64,000 bases of DNA from Aradus depressus (GCA_963662175.1 OY759219.1:45624675-45688674), one strand, 5' to 3'; numbered from the stretch's first letter, positions 29,501 to 43,110 are shown. The notes: generated by a model from the sequence alone, not told the origin. Translations and numbers: made by a program.

Positions 29501-32500
29501 GAGACGGAACTAATATCCCAATAACTGCCTCAATTCAAAGAATATCGACACGAGTATGAGGATTCTGAAGAGAAGCGAGCAATCAGAGGGGGACGGAACT
29601 AATATCCCAATAACTGCCTCAATTCAAAGAATATCGACACGAGTATGAGGATTCAGAAGAGAAGCGAGCAATCAGAGGGGAGACGGAACTAATATCCCAA
29701 TAACTGCCTCAATTTAAAGAATATCGACACGAGTATGAGGATTCAGAAGAGAAGCGAGCAATCAGAGGGGGGACGGAACTAATATCCCTATAACTGCCTC
29801 AATTTAAAGAATATCGACACGAGTATGAGGATTCAGAAGAAAAACGAGCAATCAGAGGGGGACGGAACTAATATCCCAATAACAGCCTCAATTTAAAGAA
29901 TATCGACACGAGTATGAGGATTCAGAAAAGAAGCGAGCAATCAGAGGGGGGACGGAACTAATATCCCAATAACTGCGTCAATTTAAAGAATATCGACAAG
30001 AGTATGAGGATTCTGAAGAGAAGCGAGCAATCAGAAGAGGGACGGAACTAATATCCCAATAACTGCCTCAATTTAAAGAATATCGACACGAGTATGAGGA
30101 TTCAGAAGAGAAGCGAGCAATCAGAGGGGGTCGACACTAATATCCCAATAACTGCCTCAATTTAACGAATATCGACACGAGTATGAGGATTCTGAAGAGA
30201 AGCGAGCAATCAGAGGGGAGACGGAACTAATATCCCAATAACTGCCTCAATTCAAAGAATATCGACACGAGTATGAGGATTCTGAAGAGAAGCGAGCAAT
30301 CAGAGGGGGACGGAACTAATATCCCAATAACTGCCTCAATTCAAAGAATATCGACACGAGTATGAGGATTCAGAAGAGAAGCGAGCAATCAGAGGGGAGA
30401 CGGAACTAATATCCCAATAACTGCCTCAATTTAAAGAATATCGACACGAGTATGAGGATTCAGAAGAGAAGCGAGCAATCAGAGGGGGGACGGAACTAAT
30501 ATCCCTATAACTGCCTCAATTTAAAGAATATCGACACGAGTATGAGGATTCAGAAGAAAAACGAGCAATCAGAGGGGGACGGAACTAATATCCCAATAAC
30601 AGCCTCAATTTAAAGAATATCGACACGAGTATGAGGATTCAGAAAAGAAGCGAGCAATCAGAGGGGGGACGGAACTAATATCCCAATAACTGCGTCAATT
30701 TAAAGAATATCGACAAGAGTATGAGGATTCTGAAGAGAAGCGAGCAATCAGAAGAGGGACGGAACTAATATCCCAATAACTGCCTCAATTTAAAGAATAT
30801 CGACACGAGTATGAGGATTCTGAAGAGAAGCGAGCAATCAGAAAAGGGACGGAACTAATATCCCAATAACTGCCTCAATTTAAAGAATATCGACACGAGT
30901 ATGAGGATTCAGGAGAGAAGCGAGCAATCAGAGGGGGACGGAACTTATATCTCAATAACTGCCTCAATTTAAAGAATATCGACACGAGTATGAGGATTCA
31001 GAAGAGAAGTGAGCAATCAGAGGGGGGACGGAACTAATATCCCAATAACTGCCTCAATTTAAAGAATATCGACACGAGTATGAGGATTCAAAAGAGAAAC
31101 GAGCAATCAGAGGGGGGACGGAACTAATATCCCAATAACTGCCTCAATTTAAAGAATATCGACACGAAGATGAGGATTCAGAAGAGAAACAAGCAATCAG
31201 AGGGGGGACGGAACTAATATCCAAATAACTGCCTCAATTTAAAGAATATCGACAAGAGTATGAGGATTCAGAAGAGAAGCGAGCAATCAGAAGAGGGACG
31301 GAACTAATATCCCAATAACTGCCTCAATTCAAAGAATATCGACACGAGTATGAGGATTCTGAAGAGAAGCGAGCAATCAGAGGGGGACGGAACTAATATC
31401 CCAATAACTGCCTCAATTTAAAGAATATCGACAAGTGTATGAGGATTCAGAAGAGAAACAAGCAATCAGAGGGGGGACGGAACTAATATCCAAATAACTG
31501 CCTCAATTTAAAGAATATCGACAAGAGTATGAGGATTCAGAAGAGAAGCGAGCAATCAGAAGAGGGACGGAACTAATATCCCAATAACTGCCTCAATTTA
31601 AAGAGTATCGACACGAGTATGAGGATTCAGAAGAGAAGCGAGCAATCAGAGGGGGTCGACACTAATATCCCAATAACTGCCTCAATTTAACGAATATCGA
31701 CACGAGTATGAGGATTCTGAAGAGAAGCGAGCAATCAGAGGGGAGACGGAACTAATATCCCAATAACTGCCTCAATTCAAAGAATATCGACACGAGTATG
31801 AGGATTCTGAAGAGAAGCGAGCAATCAGAGGGGGACGGAACTAATATCCCAATAACTGCCTCAATTTAAAGAATATCGACAAGAGTATGAGGATTCAGAA
31901 GAGAAGCGAGCAATCAGAGGGGGTCGACACTAATATCCCAATAACTGCCTCAATTTAACGAATATCGACACGAGTATGAGGATCCCGAAGAGAAGCGAGC
32001 AATCAGAGGGGAGACGGAACTAATATCCCAATAACTGCCTCAATTCAAAGAATATCGACACGAGTATGAGGATTCTGAAGAGAAGCGAGCAATCAGAGGG
32101 GGACGGAACTAATATCCCAATAACTGCCTCAATTTAAAGAATATCGACACGAGTATGAGGATTCAGAAGAGAAGCGAGCAATCAGAGGGGGTCGACACTA
32201 ATATCCCAATAACTGCCTCAATTTAACGAATATCGACACGAGTATGAGGATTCTGAAGAGAAGCGAGCAATCAGAGGGGAGACGGAACTAATATCCCAAT
32301 AACTGCCTCAATTCAAAGAATATCGACACGAGTATGAGGATTCTGAAGAGAAGCGAGCAATCAGAGGGGGACGGAACTAATATCCCAATAACTGCCTCAA
32401 TTTAAAGAATATCGACAAGAGTATGAGGATTCAGAAGAGAAGCGAGCAATCAGAGGGGGTCGACACTAATATCCCAATAACTGCCTCAATTTAACGAATA

Positions 32501-34559
32501 TCGACACGAGTATGAGGATTCTGAAGAGAAGCGAGCAATCAGAGGGGAGACGGAACTAATATCCCAATAACTGCCTCAATTCAAAGAATATCGACACGAG
32601 TATGAGGATTCTGAAGAGAAGCGAGCAATCAGAGGGGGACGGAACTAATATCCCAATAACTGCCTCAATTTAAAGAATATCGACAAGAGTATGAGGATTC
32701 AGAAGAGAATCGAGCAATCAGAAGGGGACGGAACTAATATCCCAATAACTGCCTCAATTTAAAGAATATCGACACGAGTATGAGGATTCTGAAGAGAAGC
32801 GAGCAATCAGAGGGGGGACGGAACTAATATCCCAATAACTGCCTCAATTTAAAGAATATCGACAAGAGTATGAGGATTCTGAAGAGAAGCGAGCAATCAG
32901 AGGAGGGACGGAACTAATATCCCAATAACTGCCTCAATTTAAAGAATATCGACACGAGTATGAGGTTTCTGAAGAGAAGCGAGCAATCAGAGGGGGACGG
33001 AACTAATATCCCAATAACTGCCTCAATTTAAAGAATATCGACACGAGTATGAGGATTCAGAAGAGAATCGAGCAATCAGAGGGGGACGGAACTAATATCC
33101 CAATAACTGCCTCAATTTAAAGAATATCGACAAGAGTATGAGGATTCAGAAGAGAATCGAGCAATCAGAGGGGGACGGAACTAATATCCCAATAACTGCC
33201 TCAATTTAAAGAATATCGACAAGAGTATGAGGATTCAGAAGAGAAGTGAGCAATCAGAGGGGGGACGGAACTAATATCCCAATAACTGCCTCAATTTAAA
33301 GAATATCGACACGAGTATGAGGATTCAGAAGAGAATCGAGCAATCAGAGGGGGACGGAACTAATATCCCAATAACTGCCTCAATTTAAAGAATATCGACA
33401 CGAGTATGAGGATTCAGAAGAGAATCGAGCAATCAGAGGGGGACGGAACTAATATCCCAATAACTGCCTCAATTTAAAGAATATCGACAAGAGTATGAGG
33501 ATTCAGAAGAGAATCGAGCAATCAGAGGGGGACGGAACTAATATCCCAATAACTGCCTCAATTTAAAGAATATCGACAAGAGTATGAGGATTCAGAAGAG
33601 AAGTGAGCAATCAGAGGGGGGACGGAACTAATATCCCAATAACTGCCTCAATTTAAAGAATATCGACACGAGTATGAGGATTCAAAAGAGAAACGAGCAA
33701 TCAGAGGGGGACGGAACTAATATCCCAATAACTGCCTCAATTTAAAGAATATCGACACGAGTATGAGGATTCTGAAGAGAAGCGAGCAATCAGAGGAGGG
33801 ACGGAACTAATATCCCAATAACAGCCTCAATTTAAAGAATACCGACACGAGTATGAGGATTCAGAAGAGAAGCGAGCAATCAGAGGGGGACGGAACTAAT
33901 ACCCCAATAACTGCCTCAATTTAAAGAATATCGACACGAGTATGAGGATTCAGAAGAGAAGCGAGCAATCAGAGGGGGGACGGAACTGAAATCCCAATAA
34001 CTGCCTCAATTTAAAGAATATCGACACGAGTATGAGGATTCAGAAGAGAAGCGAGCAATCAGAGGGGGGACGGAACTAATATCCCAATAACTGCCTCAAT
34101 TTAAAGAATATCGACACGAGTATGAGGATTCAGAAGAGAAGCGAGCAATCAGAGGGGGGACGGAACTAATAGCCCAATAACTGCCTCAATTTAAAGAATA
34201 TCGACACGAGTTTGAGGATTTAGAAGAGAAGCGAGCAATCAGAGGGGGGACGGAACTAATATCCCAATAACTGCCTCAATTTAAAGAATATCGACAAGAG
34301 TATGAGGATTCAGAAGAGAAGCGAGCAATCAGAGGGGGGACGGAACTAATATCCCAATAACTGCCTCAATTTAAAGAATATCGACACGAGTATGAGGATT
34401 CAGAAGAAAAGCGAGCAATCAGAGGGGGGACGGAACTAATATCCCAATAACTGCCTCAATTCAAAGAATATCGACACGAGTATGAGGATTCTGAAGAGAA
34501 GCGAGCAATCAGAGGGGAACGGAACTAATATCCCAATAACTGCCTCAATTTAAAGAATA

Positions 34560-37500
34560 TCGACACGAGTATGAGGATTCTGAAGAGAAGCGAGCAATCA
34601 GAGGGGAGACGGAACTAATATCCCAATAACTGCCTCAATTCAAAGAATATCGACACGAGTATGAGGATTCTGAAGAGAAGCGAGCAATCAGAGGGGAACG
34701 GAACTAATATCCCAATAACTGCCTCAATTTAAAGAATATCGACAAGAGTATGAGGATTCTGAAGAGAAGCGAGCAATCAGAGGGGGGACGGAACTAATAT
34801 CCCAATAACTGCCTCAATTTAAAGAATATCGACACGAGTATGAGGATTCAGAAGAGGAGCGAGCAATCAGAGGGGGGACGGAACTAATATCTCAATAACT
34901 GCCTCAATTTAAAGAATATCGACACGAGTATGAGGATTCAGAAAAGAAGCGAGCAATCAGAGGGGGGACGGAACTAATAGCCCAATAACTGCCTCAATTT
35001 AAAGAATATCGACACGAGTTTGAGGATTTAGAAGAGAAGCGAGCAATCAGAGGGGGACGGAACTAATATCCCAATAACTGCCTCAATTTAAAGAATATCG
35101 ACAAGAGTATGAGGATTCAGAAGAGAAGCGAGCAATCAGAGGGGGGACGGAACTAATATCCCAATAACTGCCTCAATTTAAAGAATATCGACACGAGTAT
35201 GAGGATTCAGAAGAGAAGCGAGCAATCAGAGGGGGGACGGAACTAATATCCCAATAACTGCCTCAATTTAAAGAATATCGACACGAGTATGAGCATTCAG
35301 AAAGGAAGCGAGCAATCGGAGGGGGGACGGAACTAATATCCCAATAACTGTCTCAATTTAAAGAATATCGACATGAGTATGAGGATTCAGAAGAAAAGCG
35401 AGCAATCAGAGGGGGGACGGAACTAATATCCCAATAACTGCCTCAATTTAAAGAATATCGACACGAGTATGAGGATTCAGAAGAGAAGCGAGCAATCAGA
35501 GGGGGTCGACACTAATATCCCAATAACTGCCTCAATTTAACGAATATCGACACGAGTATGAGGATTCTGAAGAGAAGCGAGCAATCAGAGGGGAGACGGA
35601 ACTAATATCCCAATAACTGCCTCAATTCAAAGAATATCGACACGAGTATGAGGATTCTGAAGAGAAGCGAGCAATCAGAGGGGGACGGAACTAATATCCC
35701 AATAACTGCCTCAATTTAAAGAATATCGACAAGAGTATGAGGATTCAGAAGAGAAGCGAGCAATCAGAGGAGGTCGACACTAATATCCCAATAACTGCCT
35801 CAATTCAAAGAATATCGACACGAGTATGAGGATTCTGAAGAGAAGCGAGCAATCAGAGGGGGACGGAACTAATATCCCAATAACTGCCTCAATTTAAAGA
35901 ATATCGACAAGAGTATGAGGATTCAGAAGAGAAGCGAGCAATCAGAGGAGGTCGACACTAATATCCCAATAACTGCCTCAATTTAACGAATATCGACACG
36001 AGTATGAGGATTCTGAAGAGAAGCGAGCAATCAGAGGGGAGACGGAACTAATATCCCAATAACTGCCTCAATTCAAAGAATATCGACACGAGTATGAGGA
36101 TTCTGAAGAGAAGCGAGCAATCAGAGGGGGACGGAACTAATATCCCAATAACTGCCTCAATTTAAAGAATATCGACAAGAGTATGAGGATTCAGAAGAGA
36201 ATCGAGCAATCAGAGGGGGACGGAACTAATATCCCAATAACTGCCTCAATTTAAAGAATATCGACACGAGTATGAGGATTCTGAAGAGAAGCGAGCAATC
36301 AGAGGGGGGACGGAACTAATATCCCAATAACTGCCTCAATTTAAAGAATATCGACAAGAGTATGAGGATTCTGAAGAGAAGCGAGCAATCAGAGGAGGGA
36401 CGGAACTAATATCCCAATAACTGCCTCAATTTAAAGAATATCGACACGAGTATGAGGTTTCTGAAGAGAAGCGAGCAATCAGAGGGGGACGGAACTAATA
36501 TCCCAAAAACTGCCTCAATTTAAAGAATATCGACACGAGTATGAGGATTCAGAAGAGAATCGAGCAATCAGAGGGGGACGGAACTAATATCCCAATAACT
36601 GCCTCAATTTAAAGAATATCGACACGAGTATGAGGATTCAGAAGAGAATCGAGCAATCAGAGGGGGACGGAACTAATATCCCATTAACTGCCTCAATTTA
36701 AAGAATATCGACAAGAGTATGAGGATTCAGAAGAGAATCGAGCAATCAGAGGGGGACGGAACTAATATCCCAATAACTGCCTCAATTTAAAGAATATCGA
36801 CAAGAGTATGAGGATTCAGAAGAGAAGCGAGCAATCAGAGGCGGGACGGAACTAATATCCCAATAACTGCCTCAATTTAAAGAATATCGACACGAGTATG
36901 AGCATTCAGAAAGGAAGCGAGCAATCGGAGGGGGGACGGAACTAATATCCCAATAACTGCTTCAATTTAAAGAATATCGACACGAGTATGAGGATTCAGA
37001 AGAAAAGCGAGCAATCAGAGGGGGGACGGAACTAATATCCCAATAACTGCCTCAATTTAAAGAATATCGACACGAGTATGAGGATTCAGAAGAGAAGCGA
37101 GCAATCGGAGGGGGACGGAACTAATATCCCAATAACTGTCTCAATTTAAAGAATATCGACACGAGTATGAGGATTCAGAAGAAAAGCGAGCAATCAGAGG
37201 GGGGACGGAACTAATATCCCAATAACTGCCTCAATTTAAAGAAAATCGACACGAGTATGAGGATTCAGAAGAGAAGCGAGCAATCAGAGGGGGTCGACAC
37301 TAATATCCCAATAACTGCCTCAATTTAACGAATATCGACACGAGTATGAGGATTCTGAAGAGAAGCGAGCAATCAGAGGGGAGACGGAACTAATATCCCA
37401 ATAACTGCCTCAATTCAAAGAATATCGACACGAGTATGAGGATTCTGAAGAGAAGCGAGCAATCAGAGGGGAACGGAACTAATATCCCAATAACTGCCTC

Positions 37501-39601
37501 AATTTAAAGAATATCGACAAGAGTATGAGGATTCTGAAGAGAAGCGAGCAATCAGAGGGGGGACGGAACTAATATCCCAATAACTGCCTCAATTTAAAGA
37601 ATATCGACACGAGTATGAGGATTCAGAAGAGGAGCGAGCAATCAGAGGGGGGACGGAACTAATATCTCAATAACTGCCTCAATTTAAAGAATATCGACAC
37701 GAGTATGAGGATTCAGAAAAGAAGCGAGCAATCAGAGGGGGGACGGAACTAATAGCCCAATAACTGCCTCAATTTAAAGAATATCGACACGAGTTTGAGG
37801 ATTTAGAAGAGAAGCGAGCAATCAGAGGGGGACGGAACTAATATCCCAATAACTGCCTCAATTTAAAGAATATCGACAAGAGTATGAGGATTCAGAAGAG
37901 AAGCGAGCAATCAGAGGGGGGACGGAACTAATATCCCAATAACTGCCTCAATTTAAAGAATATCGACACGAGTATGAGGATTCAGAAGAGAAGCGAGCAA
38001 TCAGAGGGGGGACGGAACTAATATCCCAATAACTGCCTCAATTTAAAGAATATCGACACGAGTATGAGCATTCAGAAAGGAAGCGAGCAATCGGAGGGGG
38101 GACGGAACTAATATCCCAATAACTGTCTCAATTTAAAGAATATCGACATGAGTATGAGGATTCAGAAGAAAAGCGAGCAATCAGAGGGGGGACGGAACTA
38201 ATATCCCAATAACTGCCTCAATTTAAAGAATATCGACACGAGTATGAGGATTCAGAAGAGAAGCGAGCAATCAGAGGGGGTCGACACTAATATCCCAATA
38301 ACTGCCTCAATTTAACGAATATCGACACGAGTATGAGGATTCTGAAGAGAAGCGAGCAATCAGAGGGGAGACGGAACTAATATCCCAATAACTGCCTCAA
38401 TTCAAAGAATATCGACACGAGTATGAGGATTCTGAAGAGAAGCGAGCAATCAGAGGGGGACGGAACTAATATCCCAATAACTGCCTCAATTTAAAGAATA
38501 TCGACAAGAGTATGAGGATTCAGAAGAGAAGCGAGCAATCAGAGGAGGTCGACACTAATATCCCAATAACTGCCTCAATTCAAAGAATATCGACACGAGT
38601 ATGAGGATTCTGAAGAGAAGCGAGCAATCAGAGGGGGACGGAACTAATATCCCAATAACTGCCTCAATTTAAAGAATATCGACAAGAGTATGAGGATTCA
38701 GAAGAGAAGCGAGCAATCAGAGGAGGTCGACACTAATATCCCAATAACTGCCTCAATTTAACGAATATCGACACGAGTATGAGGATTCTGAAGAGAAGCG
38801 AGCAATCAGAGGGGAGACGGAACTAATATCCCAATAACTGCCTCAATTCAAAGAATATCGACACGAGTATGAGGATTCTGAAGAGAAGCGAGCAATCAGA
38901 GGGGGACGGAACTAATATCCCAATAACTGCCTCAATTTAAAGAATATCGACAAGAGTATGAGGATTCAGAAGAGAATCGAGCAATCAGAGGGGGACGGAA
39001 CTAATATCCCAATAACTGCCTCAATTTAAAGAATATCGACACGAGTATGAGGATTCTGAAGAGAAGCGAGCAATCAGAGGGGGGACGGAACTAATATCCC
39101 AATAACTGCCTCAATTTAAAGAATATCGACAAGAGTATGAGGATTCTGAAGAGAAGCGAGCAATCAGAGGAGGGACGGAACTAATATCCCAATAACTGCC
39201 TCAATTTAAAGAATATCGACACGAGTATGAGGTTTCTGAAGAGAAGCGAGCAATCAGAGGGGGACGGAACTAATATCCCAAAAACTGCCTCAATTTAAAG
39301 AATATCGACACGAGTATGAGGATTCAGAAGAGAATCGAGCAATCAGAGGGGGACGGAACTAATATCCCAATAACTGCCTCAATTTAAAGAATATCGACAC
39401 GAGTATGAGGATTCAGAAGAGAATCGAGCAATCAGAGGGGGACGGAACTAATATCCCATTAACTGCCTCAATTTAAAGAATATCGACAAGAGTATGAGGA
39501 TTCAGAAGAGAATCGAGCAATCAGAGGGGGACGGAACTAATATCCCAATAACTGCCTCAATTTAAAGAATATCGACAAGAGTATGAGGATTCAGAAGAGA
39601 A
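34560..39601. repeat. Satellite A 31-monomer duplicated block
   Basis: About 2267 bp (34560-36826) recurs at 37335-39601 with offset 2775 bp (31 monomers). Shared rare variants are GAAGAGGAGC (34851 and 37626), TTTGAGGATTTAG, CATGAGTATGAGG, CCCAAAAACTGCC and CCATTAACTG (36681 and 39456). The ~0.5 kb between the copies carries a different monomer order, so this is a block duplication and not a simple periodic higher-order repeat. Confidence 0.8.
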
Positions 39602-41751
39602 GTGAGCAATCAGAGGGGGGACGGAACTAATATCCCAATAACTGCCTCAATTTAAAGAATATCGACACGAGTATGAGGATTCAGAAGAGAATCGAGCAAT
39701 CAGAGGGGGACGGAACTAATATCCCAATAACTGCCTCAATTTAAAGAATATCGACAAGAGTATGAGGATTCAGAAGAGAATCGAGCAATCAGAGGGGGGA
39801 CGGAACTAATATCCCAATAACTGCCTCAATTTAAAGAATATCGACACGAGTATGAGGATTCAGAAGAGAAGCGAGCAATCAGAGGGGGGACGGAACTAAT
39901 ATCCCAATAACTGCCTCAATTTAACGAATATCGACACGAGTATGAGGATTCAGAAGAAAAGCGAGCAATCAGAGGAGGACGGAACTTATATCCCAATAAC
40001 TGCCTCAATTTAAAGAATATCGACACGAGTATGAGGATTCAAAAGAGAAACGAGCAATCAGAGGGGGACGGAACTAATATCCCAATAACTGCCTCAATTT
40101 AAAGAATATCGACACGAGTATGAGGATTCTGAAGAGAAGCGAGCAATCAGAGGAGGGACGGAACTAATATCCCAATAACTGTCTCAATTTAAAGAATACC
40201 GACACGAGTATGAGGATTCAGAAGAGAAGCGAGCAATCAGAGGGGGACGGAACTAATACCCCAATAACTGCCTCAATTTAAAGAATATCGACACGAGTAT
40301 GAGGATTCAGAAGAGAAGCGAGCAATCAGAGGGGGGACGGAACTAATATCCCAATAACTGCCTCAATTTAAAGAATATCGACACGAGTATGAGGATTCAA
40401 AAAAGAAGCGAGCAATCAGAGGGGGGACGGAACTAATAGCCCAATAACTGCCTCAATTTAAAGAATATCGACACGAGTTTGAGGATTTAGAAGAGAAGCG
40501 AGCAATCAGAGGGGGGACGGAACTAATATCCCAATAACTGCCTCAATTTAAAGAATATCGACAAGAGTATGTGGATTCAGAAGAGAAGCGAGCAATCAGA
40601 GGGGGGACGGAACTAATATCCCAATAACTGCCTCAATTTAAAGAATATCGACACGAGTATGAGGATTCAGAAGAGAAGCGAGCAATCAGAGGGGGGACGG
40701 AACTAATATCCCAATAACTGCCTCAATTTAAAGAATATCGACAAGAATATGAGGATTCAGAAGAGAAGCGAGCAATCAGAGGGGGGACGGAACTAATATC
40801 CCAATAACTGCTTCAATTTAAAGAATATCGACACGAGTATGAGGATTCAGAAGAAAAGCGAGCAATCAGAGGGGGGACGGAACTAATATCCCAATAACTG
40901 CCTCAATTTAAAGAATATCGACACGAGTATGAGGATTCAGAAGAGAAGCGAGCAATCAGAGGGGGGACGGAACTAATATCCCAATAACTGTCTCAATTTA
41001 AAGAATATCGACACGAGTATGAGGATTCAGAAGAAAAGCGAGCAATCACAGGGGGGACGGAACTAATATCCCAATAACTGCCTCAATTTAAAAAATATCG
41101 ACACGAGTATGAGGATTCAGAAGAGAAGCGAGCAATCAGAGGGGAGACGGAACTAATATCCCAATAACTGCCTCAATTTAAAGAATATCGACACGAGTAT
41201 GAGGATTCAGAAGAGAAGCGAGCAATCAGAGGGGGGACGGAACTAATATCCCTATAACTGCCTCAATTTAAAGAATATCGACACGAGTATGAGGATTCAG
41301 AAGAAAAACGAGCAATCAGAGGGGGACGGAACTAATATCCCAATAACAGCCTCAATTTAAAGAATATCGATACGAGTATGAGGATTCAGAAAAGAAGCGA
41401 GCAATCAGAGGGGGGACGGAACTAATATCCCAATAACTGCCTCAATTTAAAGAATATCGACACGAGTATGAGGATTCAGAAGAGAAACGAGCAATCAGAG
41501 GGGGTCGGAACTAATATCCCAATAACTGCCTCACTTTAAAGAACATCGACACGAGTATGAGGATTCAGAAGAAAAGCGAGCAATCAGAGGGGGGACGGAA
41601 CTAATATCCCAATAACTGTCTCAATTTAAAGAATATCGACACGAGTATGAGGATTCAGAAGAGAAGCGAGCAATCAGAGGGGGGACGGAACTAATATCCC
41701 AATAACTGCCTCAATTTAAAGAATATCGACACGAGTATGAGGATTCAGAAG

Positions 41752-41977
41752 TCCTCTTGTAAGTCAATTATTAATTTGAGCAAGAAAGAAAACATATATA
41801 AATAATATGGTCTGGGGAAGTACAATGCCGGTGATTCACCCATCGCTTATTTTAAAAAAAATTAATAAATTGTTGAAAAACATCATCCTCAAAATTGGTT
41901 CTGAGGAATTTTGTTTACTAAAACGGAGGGTCCTTTATTCTGACATAAGTAACAATTTTGATGCGAATCGCCTCTGC
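41752..41977. other. Unique spacer between satellites A and B
   Basis: AT-rich sequence with no similarity to either flanking satellite. A frame is open from 41807 into the first satellite B copies (69 codons), but its last third is satellite sequence and I recognise no domain. A GTAAGT motif lies at 41758, only a few bases after the last satellite A base, but no matching exon is evident. I see no supported gene here. Confidence 0.6.
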
Positions 41978-42139
41978 GACCTATTCACATTTACTTATTT
42001 GAGAAAAGCCCACTGATAATCCCATTCTATGCAGCTCTGACCTATTCACATTTATTTATTTGAGAGAAGCCCACTAATACCCCCATTCAATGCAGCTCTG
42101 ACCTATTCACATTTATTTATTTATTTTGAAGAAGCCCAG
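41978..42139. repeat. Satellite B, left edge (about 2.6 copies)
   Basis: Two complete copies of about 61 bp and one partial copy of the satellite B unit (GACCTATTCACATTTAYTTA... ATGCAGCTCT). They differ from the main array in having CACATTT instead of CAAATTT and a 4-bp shorter AT tract. The last copy is cut by the LTR retrotransposon after AAGCCCAG and resumes at 46905. Edge divergence of this kind is usual for satellites. Confidence 0.9.
42135..42139. repeat. Target-site duplication CCCAG, left copy
   Basis: CCCAG directly precedes the 5' LTR and is repeated directly after the 3' LTR at 46905-46909. Removing the element and one copy rebuilds a normal satellite B junction (AAGCCCAGTAATAGACC), which proves insertion into a pre-existing array. 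Confidence 0.95.
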
Positions 42140-42258
42140 TGTAGTGTTGGTATTTAACATATGGTTTGTAAATGTATTGTATTTAACATATGATTTGTAA
42201 ATGAATTGTATTTAACATATGTTGTGTGAATAAATGACAGTTTGATGCTAACTCTACA
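42140..42258 (+). repeat. 5' LTR
   Basis: 119 bp, begins TGTAG and ends CTACA (5-bp inverted ends, TG...CA). It is unusually short for this group. It holds three ~29-bp subrepeats starting at 42150, 42179 and 42208 (GTATTTAACATATG...), and AATAAA at 42230 that may act as the poly(A) signal. It differs from the 3' LTR at four substitutions. Confidence 0.96.
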
Positions 42259-42276
42259 TGGGGTCAGGTGTAATTT
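42259..42276 (+). promoter_or_regulatory. Primer-binding site candidate
   Basis: TGGGGTCAGGTG follows the LTR end with no gap and begins with TGG, the complement of a tRNA 3' CCA end, as expected for a minus-strand primer site. I could not assign the tRNA. Confidence 0.6.
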
Positions 42277-42335
42277 AATATGTAGTTCGTTTTAATTTAA
42301 AATTTTTTTAAAGTATGAAAAAATATATTGCGAAA

Positions 42336-43110
42336 ATGGTTGGAGGTGACAAAAATGACATGGTAGAGACTTCGGTACCGTCGTATTAAGTAACACCACC
42401 CGAACCATTCAATTTTCGATCTCCTTCTGAATGGCCTCGTTTGATTAGAAGATTTGAACGATTTAGAGTCGCTTCCGAATTAGAAAAGAAAAATGAGAAG
42501 AGTCAAGTTACTTCATTGTCTCGGGGATGAAGGACAGGATCTGTTGGATTCTTTTGGATTGGGAGAGGAGGAGATGGCTTCTTATGAGATCGTTAAAGAA
42601 AGATTTGAGGTCTATTTGGGTTTCAAAAAAAATATTGTATATGAGAGGTCGAAGTTTTTGAAAAGGCGTCAGCTAGCAGGAGAACCAGTTGACGCTTTCA
42701 TCAATGATCTGAACAAATTAGCGCAGTCCTGTGAGTTGGGGAGCTTGAAGGAGGAACTGATCCGGGATCTTATAGTGATCGGGGTGGCGGATGACGCCCT
42801 TTCAGAGCGGCTCCAGACGGACGAGTCGCTCACATTGCATTCGGCTATCCTAAAGTTCCGCCAGTCTGAGAACGTGAAGCAGCAGCAGTCTGTTGTCAGA
42901 GAACCTCGGTCTGGAATTGAAATAGATTCTTTAAAATATAAGCAAATGCGCGGGTCAGGTCCCGTTGTTAAGTGTAGCAAATGTGGGCTTTCTGCTGGGC
43001 ACACGGTGACCGAATGTCCAGCTAACAGAGCTGAATGTTTCAAATGTGGTATAATGGGGCACTACAGTCGATGTTGCCACAAGAAAGGCTCTCCTAGGAA
43101 AAAGGGCTAA
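42336..43110 (+). pseudogene. gag: gag (capsid/nucleocapsid) pseudogene
   Basis: Encodes the structural Gag polyprotein of the element. From the first ATG (42336) the frame is closed by TAA at 42387-42389. After it comes a Gag-like motif (PFNFRSPSEWPRLIRRFERF, from about 42405) typical of animal Ty3/gypsy Gag. The frame shifts near 42500-42515 and continues open from 42493 to 43110 in another frame (205 codons, capsid-like helical part). The C-terminus has two CCHC zinc knuckles that bind RNA. The first has Cys at 42973 and 42982, His at 43000 and Cys at 43015, with one extra residue (C-x2-C-x5-H-x4-C). The second is canonical (Cys 43036, Cys 43045, His 43060, Cys 43075). The TAA at 43108-43110 is in the same frame as pol. 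Confidence 0.92.

Larger units (their letters stand above)
1..41751. repeat. Satellite A: ~90-bp tandem array
   Basis: About 466 head-to-tail copies of an 89-91 bp monomer fill this stretch without any interruption, inversion or transposon. The monomer starts GACACGAGTATGAGGATTCA, contains a G run of 4-6, then CGGAACTAATATCCCAATAA, and ends TTTAAAGAATATC. Length variation comes mainly from the G run. Recurrent variants are A/T at the TTCAGAAG or TTCTGAAG position, CGACAC/CGACAAG, GTCGACAC in place of GACGGAAC, and TTTAACG or TTCAAAG at the end. Every frame on the + strand of the consensus contains a stop, so it is not coding. The array runs off the left edge and ends inside a truncated monomer at 41751. 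A long satellite of this kind suits pericentromeric or other heterochromatin, but position on the chromosome is inference. Confidence 0.98.

Noticed and set aside
1..41751. CRISPR array (regular ~90-bp repeats)
   Set aside because: The whole unit is repeated with no unique spacers, and the context is eukaryotic.
1..41751. CENP-B box in satellite A
   Set aside because: No TTCG....A..CGGG-like motif on either strand of the consensus.
1..41751. G-quadruplex-forming satellite
   Set aside because: Only one G run of 4-6 per ~90 bp, too far apart for an ordinary intramolecular quadruplex.
41807..42016. 69-codon frame between satellites A and B
   Set aside because: Its end is satellite B sequence and no domain is recognised.
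42669..43043. 124-codon minus-strand frame
   Set aside because: Shadow of gag; the + strand frame has the zinc knuckles.
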